Shown here: in pieces, positions 36,659 to 43,907 of the stretch
Layout of the letters: every line of letters starts with the position of its first letter
Position numbering within the stretch: position 1 is the stretch's first letter
From: JAJFUE01 sp041687335
Lineage (GTDB): Bacteria; Sumerlaeota; Sumerlaeia; MVZB01
Assembly (NCBI GenBank): GCA_041687335.1
Contig: JAWLCE010000006.1
Location: forward strand, 62,001-126,000
Direction of reading: 5' to 3'
DNA: 64,000 bases
Position numbers and translations under genes: made by a program
Notes under the pieces: model-generated
Databases searched by the model: none
What the model was told of the DNA's origin: nothing
What the model saw: the letters and a program-made list of their open reading frames with translations, nothing else

Positions 36659-37484
36659 GTTCATTCCCTCGCTGGCGCTACTTCTCTAACTCCGAGAAAG
36701 TATATCAAAGACTCCCCAGGTTTGAAGCGCAATCTTCACCCAGGTAGGTCGGCTCTTCCATCCGACATCTGACTCCTCTCCCTAATAAACACACTCCCCG
36801 CCTCCCCGCATCTTTGCCCTGAAGGGGCAACGCAGTTCAAAAAGCCCAGGGTTAGCGCAGCGTAACCCTGGGTCCGCCGGCCATATTCTCAGAGCCCCGG
36901 CAGGGGCGACACGCTTTACGACCGCCAACCCCCTCCCCCCTCCTGGGTGGTAGGTCGGCTCTTCGAGCCGACATCTGGCTCCACTCCCTCAAAAAACACA
37001 CCCCCCCGCCTTGGTCGCCCACCCAGTCCCGAAGGGACGGCCGGCCGTAGCCGGGGGTGACCGAAGGAAACCCCCGGTTCGCCGCAAAAAAAATTCAAGC
37101 CCCGGCAGGGGCGACACTCTTTTCGACCATCACACCCCCCGCCTCCTCGCATCTTTGTCCTGAAGGGGCAACGCAGTTCAAAAGCCCAGGGTGAGCGCAG
37201 CGTAACCCTGGGTCCGCCGGCCATATTCTCAGAGCCCTGAAAGGGCGACACAGTGGCCCCCCTTGGGCTGCCCAAACGACGACTAAATAAACACCCCCCC
37301 GACTCCTCGCATCTTTGCCCTGAAGGGGCAACGCAGTTCAAAAGCCCAGGGTTAGCGCAGCGTAACCCTGGGTCCGCTGGCCCATGTTCTCAGAGCCCTG
37401 AAAGGGCGTCACAGTGGCCCCCCGCTGGGCTGCCCCATCGCCGATAAAAACCACAATGATATTCTGCCACCAACCCCCCCCCGC
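36659..37484 (-). repeat. Repeat-filled spacer between PqqD and cyclase 2
   Basis: No genes. A degenerate GTCGGCTC-type hairpin lies at about 36742-36770; an intact one at 36954-36972. Three copies of the CATCTTTGCCCTGAAGGGGC unit lie at about 36808-36910, 37149-37260 and 37309-37435 (one reads TTTGTCC), and an inverted GC-rich repeat at 37023-37110. The interspersion order (hairpin, 140-base unit, GC-rich unit) repeats that of 35421-36100, so part of this DNA may be a segmental duplication. Confidence 0.85.
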
Positions 37485-39362
37485 TCACCCCCAATGCCGG
37501 CGCAGCCACAGCTCGGCCGAGAGCGCCTGCATAAATCGTGTATCCCCCGAGCGGCCGACGCGGTAGGCTTCCACCGCCGCGGCCAGCCGCCTCGGCTCGA
37601 TCAGCCCCAGCGCGGCCAGCCTCGACTCCCGCAGCAGCCGCCCGATCGTCACCCCCGCGTGGCTGCGGATCGATTCACGGAAGAACGGCTCGGGCGAGAC
37701 CTTGCCCGCCCGGCTCAGCGCCGGCTCGGGCATCAACCCCGCCAGCGCGGCACGCGTCAGCCATTTGTTGAGGCCGTCGCGGTGAAAAACATCCTGCGGC
37801 ACGCCGAGCGCGAACTCCACCAGCCGCCGGTCGCTCCAGGGGTCGCTATGGGTGAGTCCATGGCGCGCCGCCAGCCGGCCGCTCCACGTGGTCACCATTT
37901 TCTGCAGCGGCATGAACAGCAACCTATGACGGGCGCGGCCGGCGTGCGAGAGCCCATTCCGGCCTCCGCCCAGCGTGCGCGGGTCGAGCGCCGAGGTTGC
38001 CTGCGCCGCGCAGGCCGGGCTGATCCACTCCGGGTAGGACGCGGCCGGTTCGCGCCCGCACACCGCCCGCGCCCATTGCCGCAGCGAGCCGGCCTGCGGC
38101 CGGGGCAGCGCCGTCTGCAAGAGCGGCAGCAAGAGGTAATCCTTGAGGATGCGCCCGCGCGGGAGCCCCTGATCGCGCGCGAAGCCCCGGACCTCGCGCT
38201 CGAGCCGCCGCCAGCGGCCCGCCAGCAGCAACCCCGCCAGGTCGATCAGCCAGCAACCGGCCACCATGTCGCCGTGCTGGCCGGTCATCAGCTGGCGCCC
38301 CCCGCTCTCGCGGATCGCCGCGCAGGCCAGCTCGAGCACCCCCTGGTAGGGGCCCATCATCGGGTCATCGGCGTCGGGCGCGGTGGCCTCGTCGGCGAGC
38401 GACCACGCCTCGGCCGTCGGGACCAGCGTCAGCGGCAGCCCATAGTGCCGCACGATCGCGTCGCTCACCTGCCGCTCATCGCAGCCGGGCACTTGTTCAA
38501 AGTTAAAGCAGACCGCCCGCAGCGGGGGCGCGGCCAGCCGCCCCTCACGCGCCAGCCAGCCCGCCGCCGAGGCCACCGCCCCCGAATCCAGCCCGCCGCT
38601 CAGAAGCAGCCCCGTCTCCCCGCCGCGCTCCAGCCGGCAGCCGACCGCGCCCAGCAACAACTCGCGATAGTGCTCGACATAATCCTCGATCCGCCGGTGC
38701 CGGATCGCCGGGCAGTCCGCGACCGACCACCACGGCCAGACGCGCAGCCGCCCATCCTCGACCGTGAGCGCATGGCCCGCCGGCAGCTGCGCGATCCCCT
38801 CGTAAAAGCTCTGGTCCAGCGGCACGTCCTGGTCGGCCAGCCAGCAGGCGATGGCGCGCCGATCGAGCCGGGGCGGCCCCTCCGCCGCCGCCGTCAGTGC
38901 CTTGGCTTCCGAGGCCAGATAAAACCCCTCGCCGGTCTGGCGATAATACAGCGGGCGCAGCCCCATCAGGTCGCGCGCGCAGAACAGCCGTCGCCGCCGG
39001 GCGTCCCAGATCGCAATCGCAAAATCCCCGAGCAGCCGCCCGACGCAGCCGTCGCCCCAGCAGTCATAGGCCGCCCGCGCAATGGCCGCGTCGCTCGCGC
39101 CGGCCTCCAGCGCGTGCCCCTGCCCGGCCAGCGACCCGAGCAGTTCCGCCCGGTTATCCAGCCGCAGGTCGGCGGCGATCCCCTCCGCTCCCCCCGCCCC
39201 ACCGGCCGGCTCGCGCTCCAGCGTCGCCAGCAGCGGCCCCGGCGCGGCCGAAGGCCCCGCCCCCGGCCGCCCCCGATGGGCCAGCGCCGCCGCCATCCGC
39301 CGCCACAGCTCAGGGTCGACCGTGCGTTGCCCAGACGGGAGGATGCCAAGAATCCCAGCCAA
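37485..39362 (-). CDS. Asparagine-synthetase-like lasso cyclase, locus 2
   Basis: A 625-residue asparagine synthetase B-like protein expected to form the macrolactam in precursor 2. The synthetase loop SGGLDSG is at 255-261. The N-terminal class II amidotransferase domain is recognisable (MAGILGI, ADLRLDNRAELL, LLGDFAIAIWDARRRRLFCARD in part, RPLYY), but the Cys that normally follows Met is Ala, so glutamine hydrolysis should be lost. TTG start with GGAGA about ten bases upstream. It closely resembles cyclase 3 throughout (WPWW, IEDYVEHYRELLLGAV, SDPWSDRRLVEFALGVPQ, KWLTR), which implies duplication of a locus. Codon use is extremely GC-rich. Confidence 0.88.
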   Translation of the reverse strand: MAGILGILPSGQRTVDPELWRRMAAALAHRGRPGAGPSAAPGPLLATLEREPAGGAGGAEGIAADLRLDNRAELLGSLAGQGHALEAGASDAAIARAAYDCWGDGCVGRLLGDFAIAIWDARRRRLFCARDLMGLRPLYYRQTGEGFYLASEAKALTAAAEGPPRLDRRAIACWLADQDVPLDQSFYEGIAQLPAGHALTVEDGRLRVWPWWSVADCPAIRHRRIEDYVEHYRELLLGAVGCRLERGGETGLLLSGGLDSGAVASAAGWLAREGRLAAPPLRAVCFNFEQVPGCDERQVSDAIVRHYGLPLTLVPTAEAWSLADEATAPDADDPMMGPYQGVLELACAAIRESGGRQLMTGQHGDMVAGCWLIDLAGLLLAGRWRRLEREVRGFARDQGLPRGRILKDYLLLPLLQTALPRPQAGSLRQWARAVCGREPAASYPEWISPACAAQATSALDPRTLGGGRNGLSHAGRARHRLLFMPLQKMVTTWSGRLAARHGLTHSDPWSDRRLVEFALGVPQDVFHRDGLNKWLTRAALAGLMPEPALSRAGKVSPEPFFRESIRSHAGVTIGRLLRESRLAALGLIEPRRLAAAVEAYRVGRSGDTRFMQALSAELWLRRHWG

Positions 39363-39701
39363 GTTCAGCGTATCTCCATTGCCTTTAAGGTGGTGCGCAG
39401 GCTCTTGCCCTGAAAGGCACTACAGGAGCCTTCGTTTCGTCTGTGGTTAGCGTGGTGCCTGGTATGGCGCCGGTATTTCACCCTGAAAGGGTGGGCACAG
39501 TTCAAAAGCCCAGGGTTAGCGTAGCGTAACCCTGGGTCTGTCGGCCAATCTCCATAGAGCCCTGTAAGGGCGACACAGTGGCGATACGAACCCGATCGAA
39601 ATTCAGGGACCCCAATATCTCCGCCAGGAACCAACTATCTCCGCTGGGACCCCAATAGCTCCGCCAATCTCCGCTGGGAACCAACCAGCTCCGCTAGGAG
39701 C

Positions 39702-39790
39702 CAATAGCTCCGTTAGGAGCGACATGTTTGTAGAATCGCGCATTTATGATCACCGAAAGCTCCGTTAGGAGCGACATGTGCACCTTTCCC
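39702..39790 (+). repeat. Composite two-arm AGCTCCGTTAGGAGCGACATG element, copy 1
   Basis: Two CTCCGTTAGGAG mini-hairpins in direct orientation about 50 bases apart. The first is followed by TTTGTAGAATCGCGCATTTA, the second by GTGCACCTTT. The same two-part arrangement occurs at 40138-40216 and 47127-47213, so the whole unit of roughly 80-90 bases, rather than the hairpin alone, is what has been copied. Confidence 0.8.
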
Positions 39791-40137
39791 CCGGTGTAAC
39801 CCAAATACATCAAAATCAAGAATTAAGGCGGCACATGCCGCTCCTAACGGAGCTAAATCGCTCCTAACGCATGTGTTTAGCATTATCCTGCCGACCCGTT
39901 GATCCTCCGAAAGTCCCTGTCCAGCCAAGGAATAGCTCGATTCCTTGCCGTCTCCGTCGGCCACAAAAGCCCCGGCAGGGGCGACACCTTGTTGGAGAGC
40001 GGCCTGTGTCGCCGCTACCGCGGCTTGAACATCTCCTGCTCACGTCGTGAAGGTAGGTCGGCTCTTCGAGCCGACATCGGGCCGATTTCCCCTAAAAAAA
40101 ACATTACCTCTCCGTTTGCGCCACCACCTCCCCCGCC

Positions 40138-40216
40138 AATAGCTCCGTTAGGAGCGACATGTTTGTAGAATCGCGCATTTATGACCACCCAAGCTCCGTC
40201 AGGAGCGATATGTGCA
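40138..40216 (+). repeat. Composite AGCTCCGTTAGGAGCGACATG element, copy 2
   Basis: Nearly identical to copy 1 through GACATGTTTGTAGAATCGCG and CATTTATGA; the second arm has one change (CTCCGTCAGGAGCGATATG) and ends GTGCAG. Confidence 0.8.
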
Positions 40217-40357
40217 GCGAACCCCACCGCTGCATCCCCTCGACGCCAATACCCCCCCGCTCATCAAACCTATTTCCCCAAAAAAAACACAACCTCCCCA
40301 GCTACGCCGCCCCCCATTCATTCACCCCAATCAACCCCTGCTTAATCCCCCACCAGC

Positions 40358-41545
40358 TCACTCCGCCGCTCGCGGCCGCAACAGCCCGCGCGCCACCAGC
40401 TCGCCCGCGAAACGCTCCAAATCCCCCCGCAACCGGCGCGGCTCGACCTCATAAATCCGGCCCAGCCGCTTGAGCGCCTCCGCACGGCTCGGCTCCTCAA
40501 CGAGCGCCTGCCACATCTCGGCCGCCGTGCCCTCGAGCGAAAAACTTGACCCCTGATCCTGATCCCCCAGCACGATCCGCTCGCCCAACCGGCCGAACAG
40601 CAGCCGCTCGGCGGGGATCAGCGGGCCACGCCCCGCCGGCTGGACCTGAAGCCGCGGGCCGCCGCTGCGCCCCAGCCGCGCCCGGTTGCGCAGGCATTTC
40701 GCCGGCGAGGCCAGCCGCCAGCCGTCATGGGCCTGGTTCTCGCCGGCGTCCCAATAGGGGTTGTCGGGCTCGCTCCAGGCAAAACTGAGCCGCTCGGTCC
40801 GCCCGATCCAATAGCGGGCCCCCGGCGGCTCGACCGTTTTCCACCACGCCCGCCAGGCCCTCAGCTGGCTCGGCGAGCGGGCCGGACCCGGTTCGTCGGC
40901 CAGGTCGCGCGCGCTGATGCAGGCCCGCACGCTCGATTCCTGGCGCCGGATCGCCCGCCGCAGCGCGGGGTGGGAATAAAGCGGGGCAAAAATCAGCTCG
41001 GGGTGCGGCCGCTGTTTCAGCCATTGCCCGAGCCGGCATCCCGACAGCGAGCAGTCATCCACCAGCACCAGCGGCTGATTGGGGCGGGCCGGTTGCAGTT
41101 GCCGGGGCGCCAGGTCGAGCCAGTAGGCCAGCATCCCCAGCACGATCAGTCCTCCGCGCGGAATCGCCTCGAAGGCGCACTCGCCCAGCAGCCGCGCGCC
41201 CAGCCGGCGGCGCAACCGGCGTGCCAGCTCCTCGCAGTCCCGCTCGGCCTGCTCATAGCTGACGTGGCGCAGCGTCGGCCACTCGACCATCAGCGTGCGG
41301 CGCAGCTGCTCGGCCAGGGCCAGCTGCCGCGCGTCAAAGCGCCCCATGATCCCGATCGCCGGTGTCGGCGCCGGCCGCAGCACCATCACCGCCCCCGGCA
41401 GATCGGCCCAGGCCGGGCTGGCGGCCAACGTCTGCGCCAGCTCCTCGAGCGCCGCAAAAGAACCGCCGCCACCCCCGCGTCGCAAGGTCCGTTTGAGCAA
41501 CGGGCCCTGGATCGCAAGAATGACGGCTACCTGTTCAGACACCAA
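40358..41545 (-). CDS. Phosphoribosyltransferase-like domain fused to PqqD domain
   Basis: A protein of about 395 residues with an unusual architecture. Residues about 115-180 show type I phosphoribosyltransferase hallmarks: the pyrophosphate loop AIPRGGLIVLGMLA (127-140) and the PRPP-binding strand-loop PLVLVDDCSLSGCRLGQWL (158-176). Residues 320-390 are a PqqD-like recognition domain (GERIVLGDQDQGSSFSLEG, AAEMWQALVEEPSRAEALKR and GDLERFAGELVARGLL). The middle (240-290) is not recognised. The gene lies 24 bases after precursor 2 on the same strand, so the PqqD part should bind that leader and bring the peptide to the PRTase-like domain. A PRPP-dependent peptide modification is my inference; the domain might be a non-catalytic scaffold. 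The start is TTG 41545 or, better spaced from GGAG, GTG 41542. Confidence 0.75.
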   Translation of the reverse strand: MVSEQVAVILAIQGPLLKRTLRRGGGGGSFAALEELAQTLAASPAWADLPGAVMVLRPAPTPAIGIMGRFDARQLALAEQLRRTLMVEWPTLRHVSYEQAERDCEELARRLRRRLGARLLGECAFEAIPRGGLIVLGMLAYWLDLAPRQLQPARPNQPLVLVDDCSLSGCRLGQWLKQRPHPELIFAPLYSHPALRRAIRRQESSVRACISARDLADEPGPARSPSQLRAWRAWWKTVEPPGARYWIGRTERLSFAWSEPDNPYWDAGENQAHDGWRLASPAKCLRNRARLGRSGGPRLQVQPAGRGPLIPAERLLFGRLGERIVLGDQDQGSSFSLEGTAAEMWQALVEEPSRAEALKRLGRIYEVEPRRLRGDLERFAGELVARGLLRPRAAE

Positions 41546-41569
41546 TTTGACTCCGCACGGCGGGCAAAG

Positions 41570-41743
41570 CTATTTCTTGGCCTGCCCCGAGGGGATGCTT
41601 GAGCCGACGGTGTGTGCGTTGCCTTGGAAAACATCGGAAACACTGGAGTTATTGCCGACCTGGGTCAGATCGCGCACCGTCCCCCACTGCTTGAGTTCGG
41701 GTGTCACGTAGGCCTTCTGGCCCACGGTCAGTTTGTTTTTCAT
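41570..41743 (-). CDS. Lasso-type RiPP precursor peptide 2
   Basis: A 57-residue peptide. Leader: Y12-x-x-P15-x-L17, W20-G21, D25-L26-T27. With T27 at position -2, the core starts at V29 and Asp37 is residue 9 (ring VGNNSSVSD); if G30 is the first residue, Asp37 is position 8. Both are permitted lasso ring sizes. The tail after D37 is about 20 residues and polar, ending AKK, and there is no Cys. ATG 41743 is preceded by AGGAGG nine bases upstream. It aligns gap-free with precursor 3 from Met1 to D37 (16 identical of 37 by eye). It is the first gene of a minus-strand set with the PRTase-PqqD fusion and cyclase 2. Confidence 0.82.
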   Translation of the reverse strand: MKNKLTVGQKAYVTPELKQWGTVRDLTQVGNNSSVSDVFQGNAHTVGSSIPSGQAKK

Positions 41744-42516
41744 CACAGCTACCTCCTGGGTTGGGTCCAAGCTCCATCCCTGGGCATGGTCCACGGCCCA
41801 CAACCCAATAAGCAAGAAATTAGCCAGAAGAATCGCTGGGCGCAGGAAAATTTTGGCTCTCGCCCGCCGTTGCCGGGACTTGGCTTAGCTCGCCAAGCAT
41901 TTCCCCCGTCCATGAGAGCCCGAAGTAAACCATCCCGCGGATTGCAAACCAGTGCAGATATTTCCCAGCCGGAGGAAATAAATTACATTCACCGATTCCC
42001 CCGGCCGCCCATCCGTGACCCGGCTGACTCAGCGCCCGCTGACGCCTTTTTCGTGTCCATTCCTGTTCCTGGTATTCGTACTACTATCCTTCGTTTTCTT
42101 GTTATCCTGCGAAGTTTCGGCCGCCCCTTCAGGGCTCGGATGTTTTGGGCACCTTGACCGGGGGTTCCCTGCGGTCACCCCCGGCTACCTGCGATCGCCC
42201 CTTCGGGGCTGGGTTTTTGCGGGAAAATGGGCAGGGGATCAACCCACGGCCTGTCAATCCCAACCTCCGATCTTCGTCCAAGCTCGAGAACTTGCTTTTC
42301 CTCGGCGTCCCTGCGCCTTGTATGTTTCATTTGAGCGGATGCGACCCTTGGCCATCTTGGCGTCTTGGCGTTCAAATCATTCGTGTAAATTGGTGTCCAT
42401 TCGTGGCTGCATTTTTTGGTTGCGGCCGAATGCTGCGCTGGGAAAATTCGTGAACGTATGAATTCTTAAAAGCTGGGCAGGGCGGGTGACGGCGGGCGGC
42501 GCGTTCCAGATTTCCC
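41744..42516. other. Spacer upstream of precursor 2 with repeat fragments
   Basis: No gene. The promoter of precursor 2 (minus strand) should lie in the first 150 bases, but no motif is convincing. 42045-42090 and 42370-42465 carry TTCGTGTCCATTCC and GTGTCCATTCGTGGC fragments like those at 5353-5800. 42115-42220 is the plus-strand copy of the GC-rich repeat also seen at 3427-3500, including CACCCCCGGCTACCTGC and CGCCCCTTCGGGGC. Confidence 0.7.
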
Positions 42517-42894
42517 CTAAAATTCGGCGAACAGCTGCCGCAGCACGCCGCTCGGGTCGACGCGGCCTTCGCGGACCGTATAACGCACCGCCAGCGGATG
42601 GCCCCGGCGCGTGCGCAGCCAGAGCAGCTTCTCGGCGCCCGGGTTGGGCGCCGGCTCGGCCGGACTCCCGAAGTCGATGCGCCGCTGCTTGACCGGGTCG
42701 TTGACCGAGAGCAGCTGCAGGCCCAGCTCCTCGGCCAGCACCCAGCTGAACATCTCGCGGTCGCGCGCCGAATCCAGGAACGAAAGCTTCTGCTGAAGGT
42801 ATTCAATCATCGCGGTGAGCAGGTGCCGGTGCCGGCGGCGCTGCCAGCCATAGGCGCCCAGCAGGGTCAGGATGGTGAACAAAAAAATGAGCAT
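42517..42894 (-). CDS. Small membrane-anchored protein of unknown function
   Basis: A 125-residue protein. Residues 2-17 are one hydrophobic segment (LIFLFTILTLLGAYGW) followed by basic QRRRHRH, giving an N-in or signal-anchor topology. The remainder is soluble: a helical region (about 25-60), then a beta-rich end with KLLWLRTRRGHPLAVRYTV. It has no Cys, so it is not a B2-type leader peptidase, and I recognise no family. It is divergent from precursor 3 and upstream of precursor 2 on the same strand. AGGAG lies 11 bases before the ATG, and a possible promoter is 28-55 bases before it. Possible roles: immunity, export accessory or an anchor for the synthetase complex; none is supported by motif. 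Confidence 0.6.
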   Translation of the reverse strand: MLIFLFTILTLLGAYGWQRRRHRHLLTAMIEYLQQKLSFLDSARDREMFSWVLAEELGLQLLSVNDPVKQRRIDFGSPAEPAPNPGAEKLLWLRTRRGHPLAVRYTVREGRVDPSGVLRQLFAEF

Positions 42895-43376
42895 CAGGCG
42901 GCGGCTCCTGTGTTTCTCATACCTTCAATCATATATCGGTCGTTTGAAGCCACAAACTTTATCCAATGTTTTTATAAAAAATTCAGATTTCCCCCTACCC
43001 CGGACGCACTGGCGCCGACGGGTTGAATCGACGCCGGCAAGCAGCTTATTCCCTCTGCTGCGCCGGCCCGATAGAGCGCTGGTTTGATTGCAGATCCAGT
43101 TTCGTCAGCGTGACCGTTAACAGTTGTCGGTCTGACTACTGAATTGCAACTAAATGTGAAGCGAACTGCTCTTTGGGAGCTGCTGGATGCTGAATGAAAT
43201 AACTGGGGCCCGACCCGCCAGACCCCGCCCGCGGGACAACTCATCAGCTTTCAAGCGGGCGCCAAATCAGGGTGCCTGCCGTCCGGACATCGCCCGGACG
43301 GGCGCGATAATTGCATCACCCTGGTGCGGGTGATCCATGCACACCCGCGACCTAATTGGATCAATGGATGGAGCCA
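42895..43376. other. Divergent spacer between the membrane protein gene and precursor 3
   Basis: No gene. 42905-43000 is AT-rich and holds a plausible minus-strand promoter; 43060-43330 should contain the promoter for precursor 3, but no clear -35/-10 pair was found. No dispersed repeat family was recognised here, unlike the neighbouring spacers. Confidence 0.5.
42928..42955 (-). promoter_or_regulatory. Possible sigma-70-like promoter for the 125-residue protein
   Basis: On the minus strand TTGTGG (42955-42950), a 16-base spacer and TATGAT (42933-42928) resemble -35 and -10 boxes, placing a start of transcription about 27 bases before the ATG at 42894. The region is AT-rich relative to its surroundings. 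Weak -35; no experimental support. Confidence 0.3.
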
Positions 43377-43547
43377 ATGAAGCGAGCGAAACCTTCATCG
43401 GGTCGAACCTACCTCAAGCCGCAGGTCAAAGTCTGGGGCAAGGTGGAAGACCTGACCCAGGCCGGCGCCAGCCATGCTGGTAGCGACGGCGTCTATTATG
43501 ACCAAAAGGGCTACTACGGCAGCGTCATCCGGCCCGTCGACAACTAG
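43377..43547 (+). CDS. Lasso-type RiPP precursor peptide 3
   Basis: A 56-residue peptide. Leader: Y12-x-x-P15, W20-G21, E24-D25-L26-T27, in register with precursor 2. With T27 at -2 the core begins at A29, and the ring AGASHAGSD closes at Asp37, position 9. Paeninodin, as I recall it, also has an Ala-Gly start and Asp9 closure. The tail (GVYYDQKGYY then GSVIRPVDN) is rich in Tyr and Gly and ends in Asn. Earlier in-frame starts exist (TTG 43356, ATG 43368), but ATG 43377 reproduces exactly the leader length of precursor 2; GGAG is only three bases before it, so the true start may be 43368. Followed after 360 bases by cyclase 3 and HPr-kinase-like protein 2. Confidence 0.8.
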   Translation: MKRAKPSSGRTYLKPQVKVWGKVEDLTQAGASHAGSDGVYYDQKGYYGSVIRPVDN

Positions 43548-43907
43548 AGCTGTTGCCGGCGGCGAGGGACGCGGGCGACAATGGGGCGCTCCCCCCTTCG
43601 CGCCAGCCCAAACCTGCGCCACTGCGCGCGCTGAACTTGTTTCGCAATGGGTGGCGGGGTTGGAGCCAGGTCTTGGCAAACGCCAACCGGCTCCAGCCCC
43701 GTATGTGTTTTAGCGTGGCGCATGAAAAATGGCCGAAAACTGACGGGGCGAATCAGCCCTGGGAGGGGCTAAGTTCTGTAGGAGCGGCATCTGCTGACAG
43801 TCCCCCACGGCTCCCCCCACGCTGCATGGTTTTTTCACACGTATGGGGCTTAGACACAGACCCAGCCCCGGGCCATCCGGGCCTCAAATCCAATCAGGGT
43901 TCATCCA
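43548..43907 (+). other. Spacer between precursor 3 and cyclase 3
   Basis: No supported gene or terminator. The frame of a possible second peptide was looked for and not found. A TCTGTAGGAGCGGCATCTG fragment at 43777-43795 resembles a decayed unit of the CTCCGTTAGGAGCGACATG repeat. Cyclase 3 may be read through from precursor 3 or have its own promoter. Confidence 0.5.

Larger units (their letters stand above)
39363..40357 (-). repeat. Repeat-filled spacer between cyclase 2 and the PRTase-PqqD gene
   Basis: No genes supported. Contents: part of the CCCTGAAGGG/CCCAGGGTTA unit at about 39481-39585; decayed CTCCGCTGGGA-type runs at 39600-39700; two composite AGCTCCGTTAGGAGCGACATG elements at 39702-39790 and 40138-40216 (listed separately); inverted single units at 39838-39872; and one GTCGGCTCTTCGAGCCGAC hairpin at 40056-40074. 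Confidence 0.8.

Noticed and set aside
37494..39413. 639-residue plus-strand frame over cyclase 2
   Set aside because: Arg/Pro/Gln-rich with no domain; the minus-strand protein has the SGGLDS loop and the cyclase layout.
35433..40216. Possible CRISPR array
   Set aside because: Repeats are not regularly spaced, spacers are not unique and of similar length, and no cas genes are near.
42517..42894. The 125-residue protein as the missing B2 leader peptidase
   Set aside because: It has no Cys at all and none of the Cys-His-Asp pattern of the transglutaminase-like B2 family.
43356..43376. Upstream TTG/ATG starts for precursor 3
   Set aside because: They lengthen the leader relative to precursor 2, whose Y12-P15-G21-T27 spacing is reproduced exactly from ATG 43377. 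ATG 43368 is not fully excluded because of ribosome-site spacing.
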